Source of the DNA: a bacterium
Lineage (GTDB): Bacteria > Planctomycetota > JAFGQW01
Assembly (NCBI GenBank): GCA_030426805.1
Contig: JAUHXU010000006.1
Coordinates: 124,001 to 188,000, forward strand
Direction of reading: 5' to 3'
Length of the DNA stretch: 64,000 nucleotides
The notes beneath the pieces are model-generated. The model ran no database searches and was not told where the DNA came from. It saw only the letters and a program-made list of their open reading frames with translations. Within the stretch, counting starts at the first letter, position 1; every line of letters starts with the position of its first letter. Made by a program: the position numbers and the translations under genes. Of this stretch, positions 25,210-33,163 are shown piece after piece.

Positions 25210-28200
25210 ATGCAGCAGTCGACGCACGCAATCGAACCGTATCACCCCGAGCATCACGTCCGCATCGTCACGGCGGCGTCTCTGTTCGACGGACACGACG
25301 CCGCGATCAACATCATGCGGCGGATCTTGCAAGCGTCCGGCGCCGAGGTGATCCACCTCGGGCACAACCGAAGCGTTCGCGAGATCGTCGACTGCGCGAT
25401 CCAGGAGGACGCACAGGGCATCTGCATCACGTCGTATCAGGGTGGACACGTCGAGTATCTGAAGTACATGCACGACCTGCTCGCCGAGCGGGGCGCGAAC
25501 ATCAAGATCTTCGCCGGCGGTGGCGGCACGATCCTCCCAGAAGAGATCGAGGAACTCCACGCGCACGGGATCACGCGGATCTACTCGCCGGACGACGGCC
25601 GTGCGATGGGCTTGCAGGGGATGATCAACGACGTCCTCCGGCAGTGCGACTTCGTGACGAAGGAGCCGCCGATCGACGACGCGCTCGGGCGGCTCGGTTC
25701 GCGCGATCCCCAGGCGATCGCCCAGGCGATTTCGGTCGTCGAGAACTTCGAGGACGCATCCGACGCGATCCACACGGCGGCGCGCGAGGCGTTGGGCGAC
25801 CGGAAGGTGCCGGTGCTCGGCATCACCGGCACCGGCGGCGCCGGCAAATCGTCACTCGTCGACGAGCTGGTCCGTCGCTTTCTCCGCGAGTTCGACGACA
25901 AGACGATCGCGATCATCTCCGTCGACCCGTCGCGCCGACGGACCGGCGGGGCGCTGCTCGGTGACCGCATCCGGATGAACGCGATCGACGATCCGCGTGT
26001 CTACATGCGGTCGCTCGCGACGCGCCAGTCGAACCTCGCGCTGTCGAAGTACGTGCAGCAGTCGATCGACCTGTGCAAGGCGGCGGGCTACGACCTCGTC
26101 GTCGTCGAGACGTCCGGCATCGGACAGTCCGACACCGAAATCGTCGAGCACTCCGACATCTCGCTCTATGTGATGACCGCCGAGTACGGTGCGGCGACGC
26201 AGCTCGAGAAGATCGACATGCTCGACTTCGCCGACGTCATCGCGATCAACAAGTTCGACAAGCGCGGTTCGCTCGACGCGCTGCGTGACGTGCGCAAGCA
26301 GGTGCGTCGCAACCGGGTGCAGTTCGACGGCGACGACGAGGACCTGCCGGTCCACGGGACGATCGCGTCGCAGTTCAACGATCCCGGCACGAACAAGCTC
26401 TACGCGGCGCTGATGAACGCGATCGCCGAGAAGACCGGCGCGCCGCTCGCGTCTTCGCTCGAAGGGGGCGAGGCCGAGAAGCGCTACGTGATCCCGCCGG
26501 ACCGCGTGCGCTACCTCGCCGAGATCGTCGAGAACTGCGAGCGCTACGACACGTGGGCGAAGGGGCAGGCGACGATCGCGCGTCGCATGTATCAGCTCCA
26601 CGGTACGATCGAGACGTTGCGCGCGAACGTCGGGCGTTCCCGCATCGAGGTCGTCGAGCCCGACGACGAAGGCGGCGAGGTCCTCGCGATCGAGCGCGTC
26701 GAGGGTGAGCCGGACTACCTCGCCGACCTCGTCGAGCACTACCGCGCGCTCGAGGAGAAGCTCGACCCGGAGTGCCGCAAGGCGCTCGAGGCGTGGCCGG
26801 CGACGGTCAAGCGGTATCGGGCGGCGAAGTATCGCTTCCAGGTGCGCGACAAGGTGATCGAGCAGGATCTCTACACCGAGTCGCTCTCGCATCTGAAGAT
26901 CCCGAAGGTGGCGCTCCCCGCGTATCGCGACTGGGGCGACGTGCTGAGCTGGATCCTGCGCGAGAACGTGCCGGGGGCGTTTCCGTTCGCGGCAGGCGTC
27001 TTCCCGCTGAAGCGCCAGGGCGAGGACCCGGCGCGGATGTTCGCCGGCGAGGGCGGGCCGGAACGGACGAACAAGCGCTTTCACTACGTGTCGGTGGGGC
27101 GGCCGGCGAAGCGGTTGTCGACCGCGTTCGACAGCGTGACGCTCTACGGCGAGAACCCCGACGCGCGCCCAGACATCTACGGCAAGATCGGCAACTCCGG
27201 CGTCAGCATCGCGACCGTCGACGACGCGAAGAAGCTCTACTCGGGCTTCGACCTGTGCGACCCGAAGACGAGCGTGTCGATGACGATCAACGGCCCCGCG
27301 CCGATGCTGCTCGCGTTCTTCATGAACGCCGCGGTCGACCAGCAGTGCGAACGCCACGCGCGGGAGCAGGGCATCCTCGACGAGATCGACCGCAAGATCG
27401 ACGCGATCTACGCCGACAAGGGGCTGCCGCGGCCACGCTACAACGGCGACCTTCCGCGCGGCAACGACGGCCTCGGGCTGGCGTTGCTCGGCGTCAGCGG
27501 CGACGAGGTGCTGCCGGCCGACACCTACGGCCGGATCCGCGAGGAGGCGATCGGCGTCGTGCGCGGCACCGTGCAGGCCGACATCCTCAAGGAGGATCAG
27601 GCGCAGAACACGTGCATCTTCTCGACGGAGTTCGCGCTGCGGATGATGGGGGACATCCAGCACTACTTCATCGACCACGGTGTGCGGAACTTCTACTCGG
27701 TGTCGATCTCGGGCTACCACATCGCCGAGGCCGGCGCGAACCCGATCACGCAGCTCGCGCTGACGCTCGCGAACGGGTTCACCTACGTCGAGTACTACCT
27801 CTCGCGCGGGATGCACATCGACGCGTTCGCACCGAACCTGTCGTTCTTCTTCTCGAACGGCCTCGACCCGGAGTACTCGGTGATCGGTCGTGTCGCGCGC
27901 CGCATCTGGGCGAAGACGATCAAGCACAAGTACGGCGGCAACGAGCGGTCGCAGAAGCTCAAGTACCACATTCAGACGTCGGGCCGGAGCCTGCACGCGC
28001 AGGAGATCGCGTTCAACGACATCCGGACGACGCTGCAGGCGCTCTACGCGCTGTTCGACAACTGCAACTCGCTCCACACGAATGCCTACGACGAGGCGAT
28101 CACGACGCCGACCGAGGAGAGCGTGCGGCGGGCGCTGGCGATCCAGCACATCATCAACCGTGAGCTCGGGCTCGCGAAGAACGAGAACCCGCTGCAGGGG

Positions 28201-28662
28201 TCGTTCATCGTCGAGGAACTGACCGACCTCGTCGAGGCGGCCGTGCTCTCGGAGTTCCGGAGCATCTCCGAACGCGGCGGCGTGCTCGGCGCGATGGAGC
28301 GGATGTATCAGCGCACGAAGATCCAGGAGGAGTCGCTCTACTACGAGCACCGCAAGCACTCCGGCGAGTTGCCGATCGTCGGCGTGAACACCTTCCTCGA
28401 CCCCGACGGATCGCCGACCGTGACGCCGGCCGAGGTGATCCGGTCGACCGAGGCGGAGAAGCGCTTCGCGATCGACTCGCTCGAGGCGTTCCACGCGCGC
28501 AACGCCGACGCCGCACCGGACGCGCTCGCACGGTTGCAGCGCACCGCACTCGCCGGCGGCAACACGTTCGGCGAGCTGATGGACGTCGCGAAGGTCGCGA
28601 GCCTCGGCCAGATCTCGGGCGCGCTCTACGAGGTCGGCGGCCAGTATCGCCGCAACATGTAG
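25210..28662 (+). CDS. icmF: Fused B12-dependent acyl-CoA mutase with G-protein chaperone (IcmF type)
   Basis: The 1150-residue protein has the order known for IcmF, isobutyryl-CoA mutase fused: an N-terminal B12-binding domain with DGHD (27-30, His29 the lower cobalt ligand), a MeaI-type GTPase with P-loop GITGTGGAGKSS (about 204-215) and NKFDKRG, then the radical mutase barrel (about 560-1150) with NGPAPMLLAFFMNAA, SISGYHIAEAGAN and IDAFAPNLSFFFSNG. It interconverts isobutyryl-CoA and n-butyryl-CoA or a similar pair. Phe in AGVFPLKR, where methylmalonyl-CoA mutase has Tyr, supports a non-methylmalonyl substrate. The C-terminus ALYEVGGQYRRNM is intact. It lies 82 bp after the M56 gene but with its own promoter-like sequence. 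Confidence 0.94.
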   Translation: MQQSTHAIEPYHPEHHVRIVTAASLFDGHDAAINIMRRILQASGAEVIHLGHNRSVREIVDCAIQEDAQGICITSYQGGHVEYLKYMHDLLAERGANIKIFAGGGGTILPEEIEELHAHGITRIYSPDDGRAMGLQGMINDVLRQCDFVTKEPPIDDALGRLGSRDPQAIAQAISVVENFEDASDAIHTAAREALGDRKVPVLGITGTGGAGKSSLVDELVRRFLREFDDKTIAIISVDPSRRRTGGALLGDRIRMNAIDDPRVYMRSLATRQSNLALSKYVQQSIDLCKAAGYDLVVVETSGIGQSDTEIVEHSDISLYVMTAEYGAATQLEKIDMLDFADVIAINKFDKRGSLDALRDVRKQVRRNRVQFDGDDEDLPVHGTIASQFNDPGTNKLYAALMNAIAEKTGAPLASSLEGGEAEKRYVIPPDRVRYLAEIVENCERYDTWAKGQATIARRMYQLHGTIETLRANVGRSRIEVVEPDDEGGEVLAIERVEGEPDYLADLVEHYRALEEKLDPECRKALEAWPATVKRYRAAKYRFQVRDKVIEQDLYTESLSHLKIPKVALPAYRDWGDVLSWILRENVPGAFPFAAGVFPLKRQGEDPARMFAGEGGPERTNKRFHYVSVGRPAKRLSTAFDSVTLYGENPDARPDIYGKIGNSGVSIATVDDAKKLYSGFDLCDPKTSVSMTINGPAPMLLAFFMNAAVDQQCERHAREQGILDEIDRKIDAIYADKGLPRPRYNGDLPRGNDGLGLALLGVSGDEVLPADTYGRIREEAIGVVRGTVQADILKEDQAQNTCIFSTEFALRMMGDIQHYFIDHGVRNFYSVSISGYHIAEAGANPITQLALTLANGFTYVEYYLSRGMHIDAFAPNLSFFFSNGLDPEYSVIGRVARRIWAKTIKHKYGGNERSQKLKYHIQTSGRSLHAQEIAFNDIRTTLQALYALFDNCNSLHTNAYDEAITTPTEESVRRALAIQHIINRELGLAKNENPLQGSFIVEELTDLVEAAVLSEFRSISERGGVLGAMERMYQRTKIQEESLYYEHRKHSGELPIVGVNTFLDPDGSPTVTPAEVIRSTEAEKRFAIDSLEAFHARNADAAPDALARLQRTALAGGNTFGELMDVAKVASLGQISGALYEVGGQYRRNM

Positions 28663-28669
28663 CCACGCG

Positions 28670-29275
28670 ATGAGCGTCGCCGACTACGTCGCCGCCCGCC
28701 GCGCCGAGTTCGACCGGATCGCGCCGGAACGCCGGACGGAACTCGACGCACTCGCGTCCGTCCTGGCCGACACGAATCCGATCGCGCTCCTCTTCGTCTG
28801 CACGCACAACTCGCGCCGCAGCCAGCTCGCGCAGGCATGGGCGCACGTCGCCGCCCACGTCGCCGGGGTCGATGGCGTTCGGACGTTCTCCGGCGGCACC
28901 GAGGTCACGGCCTGCGATCGGCGCACCGTGGCCGCGCTCGAGCGCGCCGGCTTCGACGCCGCGTCCGACGGTGCCGCGGACAATCCGCACTACACGCTCG
29001 ACGCCGGCGGGCGAATCGCGCCGGTTCCGTTGTTCTCGAAGACGATCGACGACCCGGTGAACCCGCGCGCCGACTTCGTCGCCGTGATGACGTGCTCGAG
29101 CGCCGACGCCGCGTGCCCGATCGTCCCCGGCGCGACCCACCGCGCCCCGATCCGCTACGACGACCCCAAAGCGTTCGACGACACCCCCGACGAACGCGCC
29201 GCCTACGACGACCGCTGCGCCCAGATCGCCCGCGAGATGGTGTGTCTGTTCGACGAGGTCGCGACCCGCGGCTGA
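28670..29275 (+). CDS. Low-molecular-weight phosphatase / arsenate-reductase-like protein
   Basis: The 201-residue product starts 7 bp after the icmF stop. Its key motif is FVCTHNSRRSQLAQAW (Cys about residue 44), the phosphate-binding loop of arsenate reductases and low-molecular-weight tyrosine phosphatases, which normally read C-x-H-N-S-x-R-S. A later CSSADAACPIVPGA has two Cys that could serve as a redox relay as in thioredoxin-linked ArsC. No ars genes are near, so either arsenate reduction or a phosphatase role is open. Its tight spacing to icmF suggests read-through from that promoter. Confidence 0.8.
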   Translation: MSVADYVAARRAEFDRIAPERRTELDALASVLADTNPIALLFVCTHNSRRSQLAQAWAHVAAHVAGVDGVRTFSGGTEVTACDRRTVAALERAGFDAASDGAADNPHYTLDAGGRIAPVPLFSKTIDDPVNPRADFVAVMTCSSADAACPIVPGATHRAPIRYDDPKAFDDTPDERAAYDDRCAQIAREMVCLFDEVATRG

Positions 29276-29332
29276 TCGTCCCGGCGCAATCTCGGTCTCC
29301 GGATCGAGAGCTACGCGCGGTGGCTCGCTGGC

Positions 29333-29423
29333 GCGGATTTGACGCGAAACGGGACAAGATCGGCGCAGCGAGGGGTCGCTGCCGCGAATCTGACGCGAAA
29401 CGGGACAGATCCGCCGCAGCGAG
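29333..29423 (+). repeat. Two direct repeats of about 40 bp
   Basis: Copies at 29333-29372 and 29384-29423 share GACGCGAAACGGGACA and a GCGCAGCGAG-like end, with a 51-bp period. A similar string (gatcgccgcagcgaggtcgg) occurs at about 7229-7248 in another intergenic region, so the unit may belong to a dispersed family. Confidence 0.65.
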
Positions 29424-29452
29424 CTTCGCGGATCGTCAGGGGGGAGCCGTGT

Positions 29453-29619
29453 GTTCGGGGGTGTGGTGGCCCTCGCGAACGACATAGGCGCGAGCACGTT
29501 CGCCCGCTCGCGGTCCGATGACTCTCGATCCGCGGCCCGGGGTCGTTGCACGGCGCGTCGCGCAGATGCTCGCGACGGGACGCCTCTTCGAGTGAGCGAG
29601 GGCCATCACACCCCCGAAC
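29453..29619. repeat. 24-bp inverted repeat enclosing 119 bp
   Basis: The arms are 29453-29476 (starting gttcgggggtgtg) and 29596-29619 (ending cacacccccgaac). They match at 23 of 24 positions. The enclosed DNA has no gene. As RNA this would be a long stem with a structured loop; as DNA it could be a small non-autonomous element, but no target-site duplication is obvious. Confidence 0.7.
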
Positions 29620-29834
29620 GCAACGCGCCGACACCCCGACCAAGCCCGCGAAACGGCCAGCCGAGCGCCCGATCCGGATCGGCGTTTCGCCGTGTCGAGC
29701 TTTCACCCGGTCTTCTCTTTGCCTTTACAGAGGGCGCTTAGCATTCGCGCGAGTTGAGCCCACCGAGGGCAAGGTCAGGGGGGAGGATCCTCCGCTTGCT
29801 CCGCCACCCGGATAGGCAAAAAAGGAGAACAATC

Positions 29835-31679
29835 GTGCGAATCCTGTCCAAGTCGTCGGCTGCCGCGGTCCTCGCGGTCGCTGGCTTCGCGTTCGCTGCG
29901 GGTGCGCAGACGAACATCTCGGCGAACATCACCTCCTCCACGACGTGGACGAAGGCGATGAGCCCGATCAACCTCGTCGGTCAGATCTACGTCGAGAACG
30001 CCGCGACGCTGACGATCGAAAAGGGCGTCCGCGTCGTCAACACCGCCGGCGGCGGTGGCAGCCTCGCGGTCACGCGCGGCTCGATGATCCACGTCCAGGG
30101 CACCCAGGACGAGCCGGTCGTCATGACCTCGTCCAACGACAACGGCACCTGGCGCGAGGCCGCCAACGAGTGGGGTAACCTCACGCTCATGGGCTCGGCC
30201 TACATCTCCGAGGACGGCATCCTCACGAACTCGCCCACGCCCAACGCGAGCAACCAGGGCGACATGGAAGGCCTGACCAACGCCACGTTCAACAAGTACG
30301 GCGGCGGCAACGACAACGACGACAGCGGTTCGATCTCGTTCCTGTCGATCCGGTTCGGCGGCAAGGTCGTCGCGCTGACGAAGGAGCTGAACGGCCTGTC
30401 GCTCGGTGGTATCGGTCGCGCGACCGACATCCACCACGTCGAGATCATGAACAACGTCGACGACGGCATCGAGGTCTGGGGCGGCACCGTCAACCTCAAG
30501 TACATCGCGATCTGGAACGTCGGCGACGACAGCCTCGACATCGACCAGGGCTACCGCGGCAAGATCCAGTTCGGCCTGATCGTCCAGGGGCACAGCCTTC
30601 AGGCGAGCCAGGGCTCGGGCGTTGGCGACAACGCGTGCGAGACCGACGGCGCGGAGAACTCCGACTGGCAGCCGGTCACGTCGACCGTCTTCTACAACCT
30701 GACGATCATCGGTCAGCCGACCGACGGCGACGGCCTGACGACCTGGCGTGACGGCGCCCGCGTCCAGTATCGCAACTGCATCTTCATGGACTGCGGTGAC
30801 GAGGTCGTCCGCTTCGACAACATCGACGGCGACGGCGGCAACGGCTACGGCTTCAACGGCACGCTGCCGTGGACCGCTTGCTGGACGACGGCCTACAACA
30901 GCTACTCGACGGTCAACGCACCGGCCAACCCGGCCGCGTTCTACACCGCGCAGACCAACGGTAACCTCTGCGAGATCACCGACTCGGTGTTCTACGGCAA
31001 CAACGACAGCAAGAACTACACGAACGCGGACGCGCTCGGTGTGTTCAACGTGGCCAACAACAACGTCAAGGAGCCGGTGAACTCGCCGATCGTGGGCATC
31101 ACCCGCGCGCCGACGACGCTCGTCGGCTCGAACCTCCTCGACCCGGTCACGTTCCTCGATCCGCGTCCGGCCAACGACGCGCTGACCTCGGTCGGCTTCG
31201 CGCCGAACGACGGCTTCTTCTCGAGCGAGCGTTTCCGCGGCGCGTTCCGCCCGGGCACGAGCTGGCTCGCCAACTGGACGGCCTCCGAGGAGTTCGGCCT
31301 CACGAACGCCGGTGCGTTCGCCGACCTCGGCAAGTCGCTCACCGGCACCAACGGTGCGCCGGTGCTCTCGATCGACGGCCCGATGAACGCGGTGAAGGTC
31401 GCCGTGTCGAACGCGACCGCGTCGTCGGTCGGCTACTTCCTCGTCTCGGGTTCGCGCGTCGACCTCCCGTTCGTGGGCGGCACGCTGATCCCGAACATCG
31501 GCGCGGCGGTCGGCTTCGCCGCGATCCCGACGAACGGCTCGGGCGGCTTCGCCTTCCCGCCGGTCAACCTCAGCGGACTGCCGTCGGGCACGAAGCTCTA
31601 CTGCCAGTTCGGCATCGGCAGCTCGGGTGCGCCGGGCAACGTCGCACTCTCCAACGGCGTTCAGATCACCGCCCCGTAG
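29835..31679 (+). CDS. Secreted beta-helix protein of the TonB uptake island, probably highly expressed
   Basis: The 614-residue product starts at GTG 29835 behind AAAAAAGGAG. Residues 1-22 are a signal peptide (AVLAVAGFAFAAGAQ). The body is rich in Asn, Asp and Gly and reads as a right-handed beta-helix (LTIEKGVRVVNTAG, GIEVWGGTVNLKYIAIWNVG, DGARVQYRNCIFMDCG). Similar beta-helix proteins in other Gram-negative phyla accompany TonB-dependent receptors. The last 100 residues differ and end in VALSNGVQITAP, like other secreted proteins here. Codons end in C far more regularly than in neighbouring genes (runs of AAC, GGC, ATC), a usual mark of strong expression. It is followed by a hairpin and then by the lipoprotein and receptor genes. 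Confidence 0.85.
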   Translation: MRILSKSSAAAVLAVAGFAFAAGAQTNISANITSSTTWTKAMSPINLVGQIYVENAATLTIEKGVRVVNTAGGGGSLAVTRGSMIHVQGTQDEPVVMTSSNDNGTWREAANEWGNLTLMGSAYISEDGILTNSPTPNASNQGDMEGLTNATFNKYGGGNDNDDSGSISFLSIRFGGKVVALTKELNGLSLGGIGRATDIHHVEIMNNVDDGIEVWGGTVNLKYIAIWNVGDDSLDIDQGYRGKIQFGLIVQGHSLQASQGSGVGDNACETDGAENSDWQPVTSTVFYNLTIIGQPTDGDGLTTWRDGARVQYRNCIFMDCGDEVVRFDNIDGDGGNGYGFNGTLPWTACWTTAYNSYSTVNAPANPAAFYTAQTNGNLCEITDSVFYGNNDSKNYTNADALGVFNVANNNVKEPVNSPIVGITRAPTTLVGSNLLDPVTFLDPRPANDALTSVGFAPNDGFFSSERFRGAFRPGTSWLANWTASEEFGLTNAGAFADLGKSLTGTNGAPVLSIDGPMNAVKVAVSNATASSVGYFLVSGSRVDLPFVGGTLIPNIGAAVGFAAIPTNGSGGFAFPPVNLSGLPSGTKLYCQFGIGSSGAPGNVALSNGVQITAP

Positions 31680-31709
31680 GGCCGGCGATCGGAACCGCTT
31701 GATTCACAC

Positions 31710-31734
31710 GGGGCGGCCCCACCGGGGTCGCCCC
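31710..31734 (+). terminator. Hairpin after the beta-helix gene
   Basis: Arms GGGGCGGCCCC (31710-31720) and GGGGTCGCCCC (31724-31734) pair over 11 bp with one G-T pair and a 3-nt loop. Only two T follow, so it is a weak intrinsic terminator or an mRNA-stabilising stem. It would let the beta-helix message be made in excess of the downstream genes. Confidence 0.55.
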
Positions 31735-31779
31735 TTCCCCGTCCCCCGACACATCATCGATACCATGCAGGGAAGAACG

Positions 31780-33060
31780 ATGAAGTCGAATCTCCGGGCG
31801 GCGATGTGCGTCGCCACCCTCGCGTTCGTCGCGAGCGCCTGCTCCGATCCCGCGCCTCGCGGGTCGAGCAACACCGAGCCTGACCCCAAGCAAGAGTCGA
31901 ACAAGCCCGCCACGGGTGACCCACTCGCCGAAGCGGCGTTGGCACCCTATCGCGCGAAGCTCCTCGACATTGCGTTCGATGCCGCGTCGCGGTATCCGGT
32001 CAACCCGCACAAGAAGAGCCGCGGACGCGCTCAGGAATCGGTCGTGCTCGCGTCGCTCGAACTCGACCAGCCCAAGCGGGCACTGCGCTACGCCGACAAG
32101 GTCGGCAACTGGCGCCGCGGCGCGTGCTACGCCGAGTTCGCACGCTACTGCGCCGAGAAGGGCGCGACCGACGGGCTCGACGAGACCCTCGACCGCGCGC
32201 TGAAGCTCGCCGACAAGATGCTGACGAGCGACACCGAGCAGGCGTGGCGACGTGATCGAATCCGCGCGAAGGTCGCGCGGGCGTTCGAGGCGCTCGGCAA
32301 GCGCGACCGTGCCGCCGCGTTGCAGAAAGGGGCGGTCGACTCGGAGAAGCACCGCGTCGGTAGCCGTGCGCCCGAACTCGACGAGCAGGCCGCGTTCGAC
32401 GCGAAGATCGCGTTCGTCGACGAGGTGCTCGCCACGGGTGGCTTCGATCAGAGCCGAAATGCTCTCGAGCTGTGCGTCGACCTGTTCGACCGCTTCTACG
32501 ACGACCCGGCGCGTCGCGATGCACTCGAGAGGCGTATCCGCACCGGATTCGAGACGCTGCCCGAGCAGGTCCGCATCGAGCTGCTCGCGGATACGACCGA
32601 GCGGGCCCTCCGGCACGACGATCGGAAAAAGGCCCTCGAACTGGTGACGGTCGCCGACGAGGTGCTCGACGGGGCGCGCTGGCTCCCCGAGGACGAGATC
32701 GCGCTGGCCGCGCGACTCGCGGCATTGCGGTATCGGGCCGGCGATGGCTCGAAGGCACGCGATACGCTCGCCGCGCTGCGCAAGCGCTTCACCCAGAAGC
32801 GTGGCGCGATCCAGAACTTCTGGCGCGGCAAGGCCCTGCGGCCGCTCGCCGAGGCGCACGTCGCGATCGAAGACGTCGACGGCGCGCGCGCGATCTACCT
32901 GCTCGCCCTCACCGAAGGCGCGATCAACCCGAACGCGCGACCGCGGGCGAACGACTTCGTCGCCACCTGCGTGTCGATGGCGGTCCACGACGTCGAACCG
33001 GACGCGGAAGTCTGGTCGCGTATCGAGAGCATTCTCGAGGGTCTCCAGGACCCCTGGTAG
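31780..33060 (+). CDS. Predicted lipoprotein with helical repeats
   Basis: The 426-residue product is read from ATG 31780, which follows GGAAG; an ATG five codons upstream is possible. The signal ends in a lipobox VASAC (Cys21), followed by an Asn/Glu/Pro-rich linker to about residue 50. The rest is helical with TPR-like pairs (VVLASLELDQPKRALRYADK, AARLAALRYRAGDGSKARDT). No catalytic motif is seen. It lies between the beta-helix protein and the TonB-dependent receptor on the same strand, so it may be the periplasmic or surface partner of that receptor. Confidence 0.78.
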   Translation: MKSNLRAAMCVATLAFVASACSDPAPRGSSNTEPDPKQESNKPATGDPLAEAALAPYRAKLLDIAFDAASRYPVNPHKKSRGRAQESVVLASLELDQPKRALRYADKVGNWRRGACYAEFARYCAEKGATDGLDETLDRALKLADKMLTSDTEQAWRRDRIRAKVARAFEALGKRDRAAALQKGAVDSEKHRVGSRAPELDEQAAFDAKIAFVDEVLATGGFDQSRNALELCVDLFDRFYDDPARRDALERRIRTGFETLPEQVRIELLADTTERALRHDDRKKALELVTVADEVLDGARWLPEDEIALAARLAALRYRAGDGSKARDTLAALRKRFTQKRGAIQNFWRGKALRPLAEAHVAIEDVDGARAIYLLALTEGAINPNARPRANDFVATCVSMAVHDVEPDAEVWSRIESILEGLQDPW

Positions 33061-33163
33061 GGGCCTTCACACAATCCACACACGGACCGTCGCGGTTCCT
33101 TGATCTCGCGTTCGTAGATTGACGCATCGAGATCGAACGTCCGCGACAGCAGGCGAGGGAACT

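Larger units (their letters stand above)
29276..29834. other. Repeat-rich intergenic region
   Basis: The 559 bp between the phosphatase-like gene and the beta-helix gene contain no frame I believe. They hold a pair of 40-bp direct repeats (29333-29423), a 24-bp inverted repeat around 119 bp (29453-29619), and the ribosome site AAAAAAGGAG (29817-29826) of the next gene. Open frames on both strands here are Arg-rich and follow the repeats, as expected of chance reading of GC-rich DNA. Confidence 0.6.

Noticed and set aside
29311..29706. Minus-strand gene of 131 codons in the repeat region
   Set aside because: Its sequence merely reads the direct and inverted repeats, is Arg-rich and has no ribosome site.
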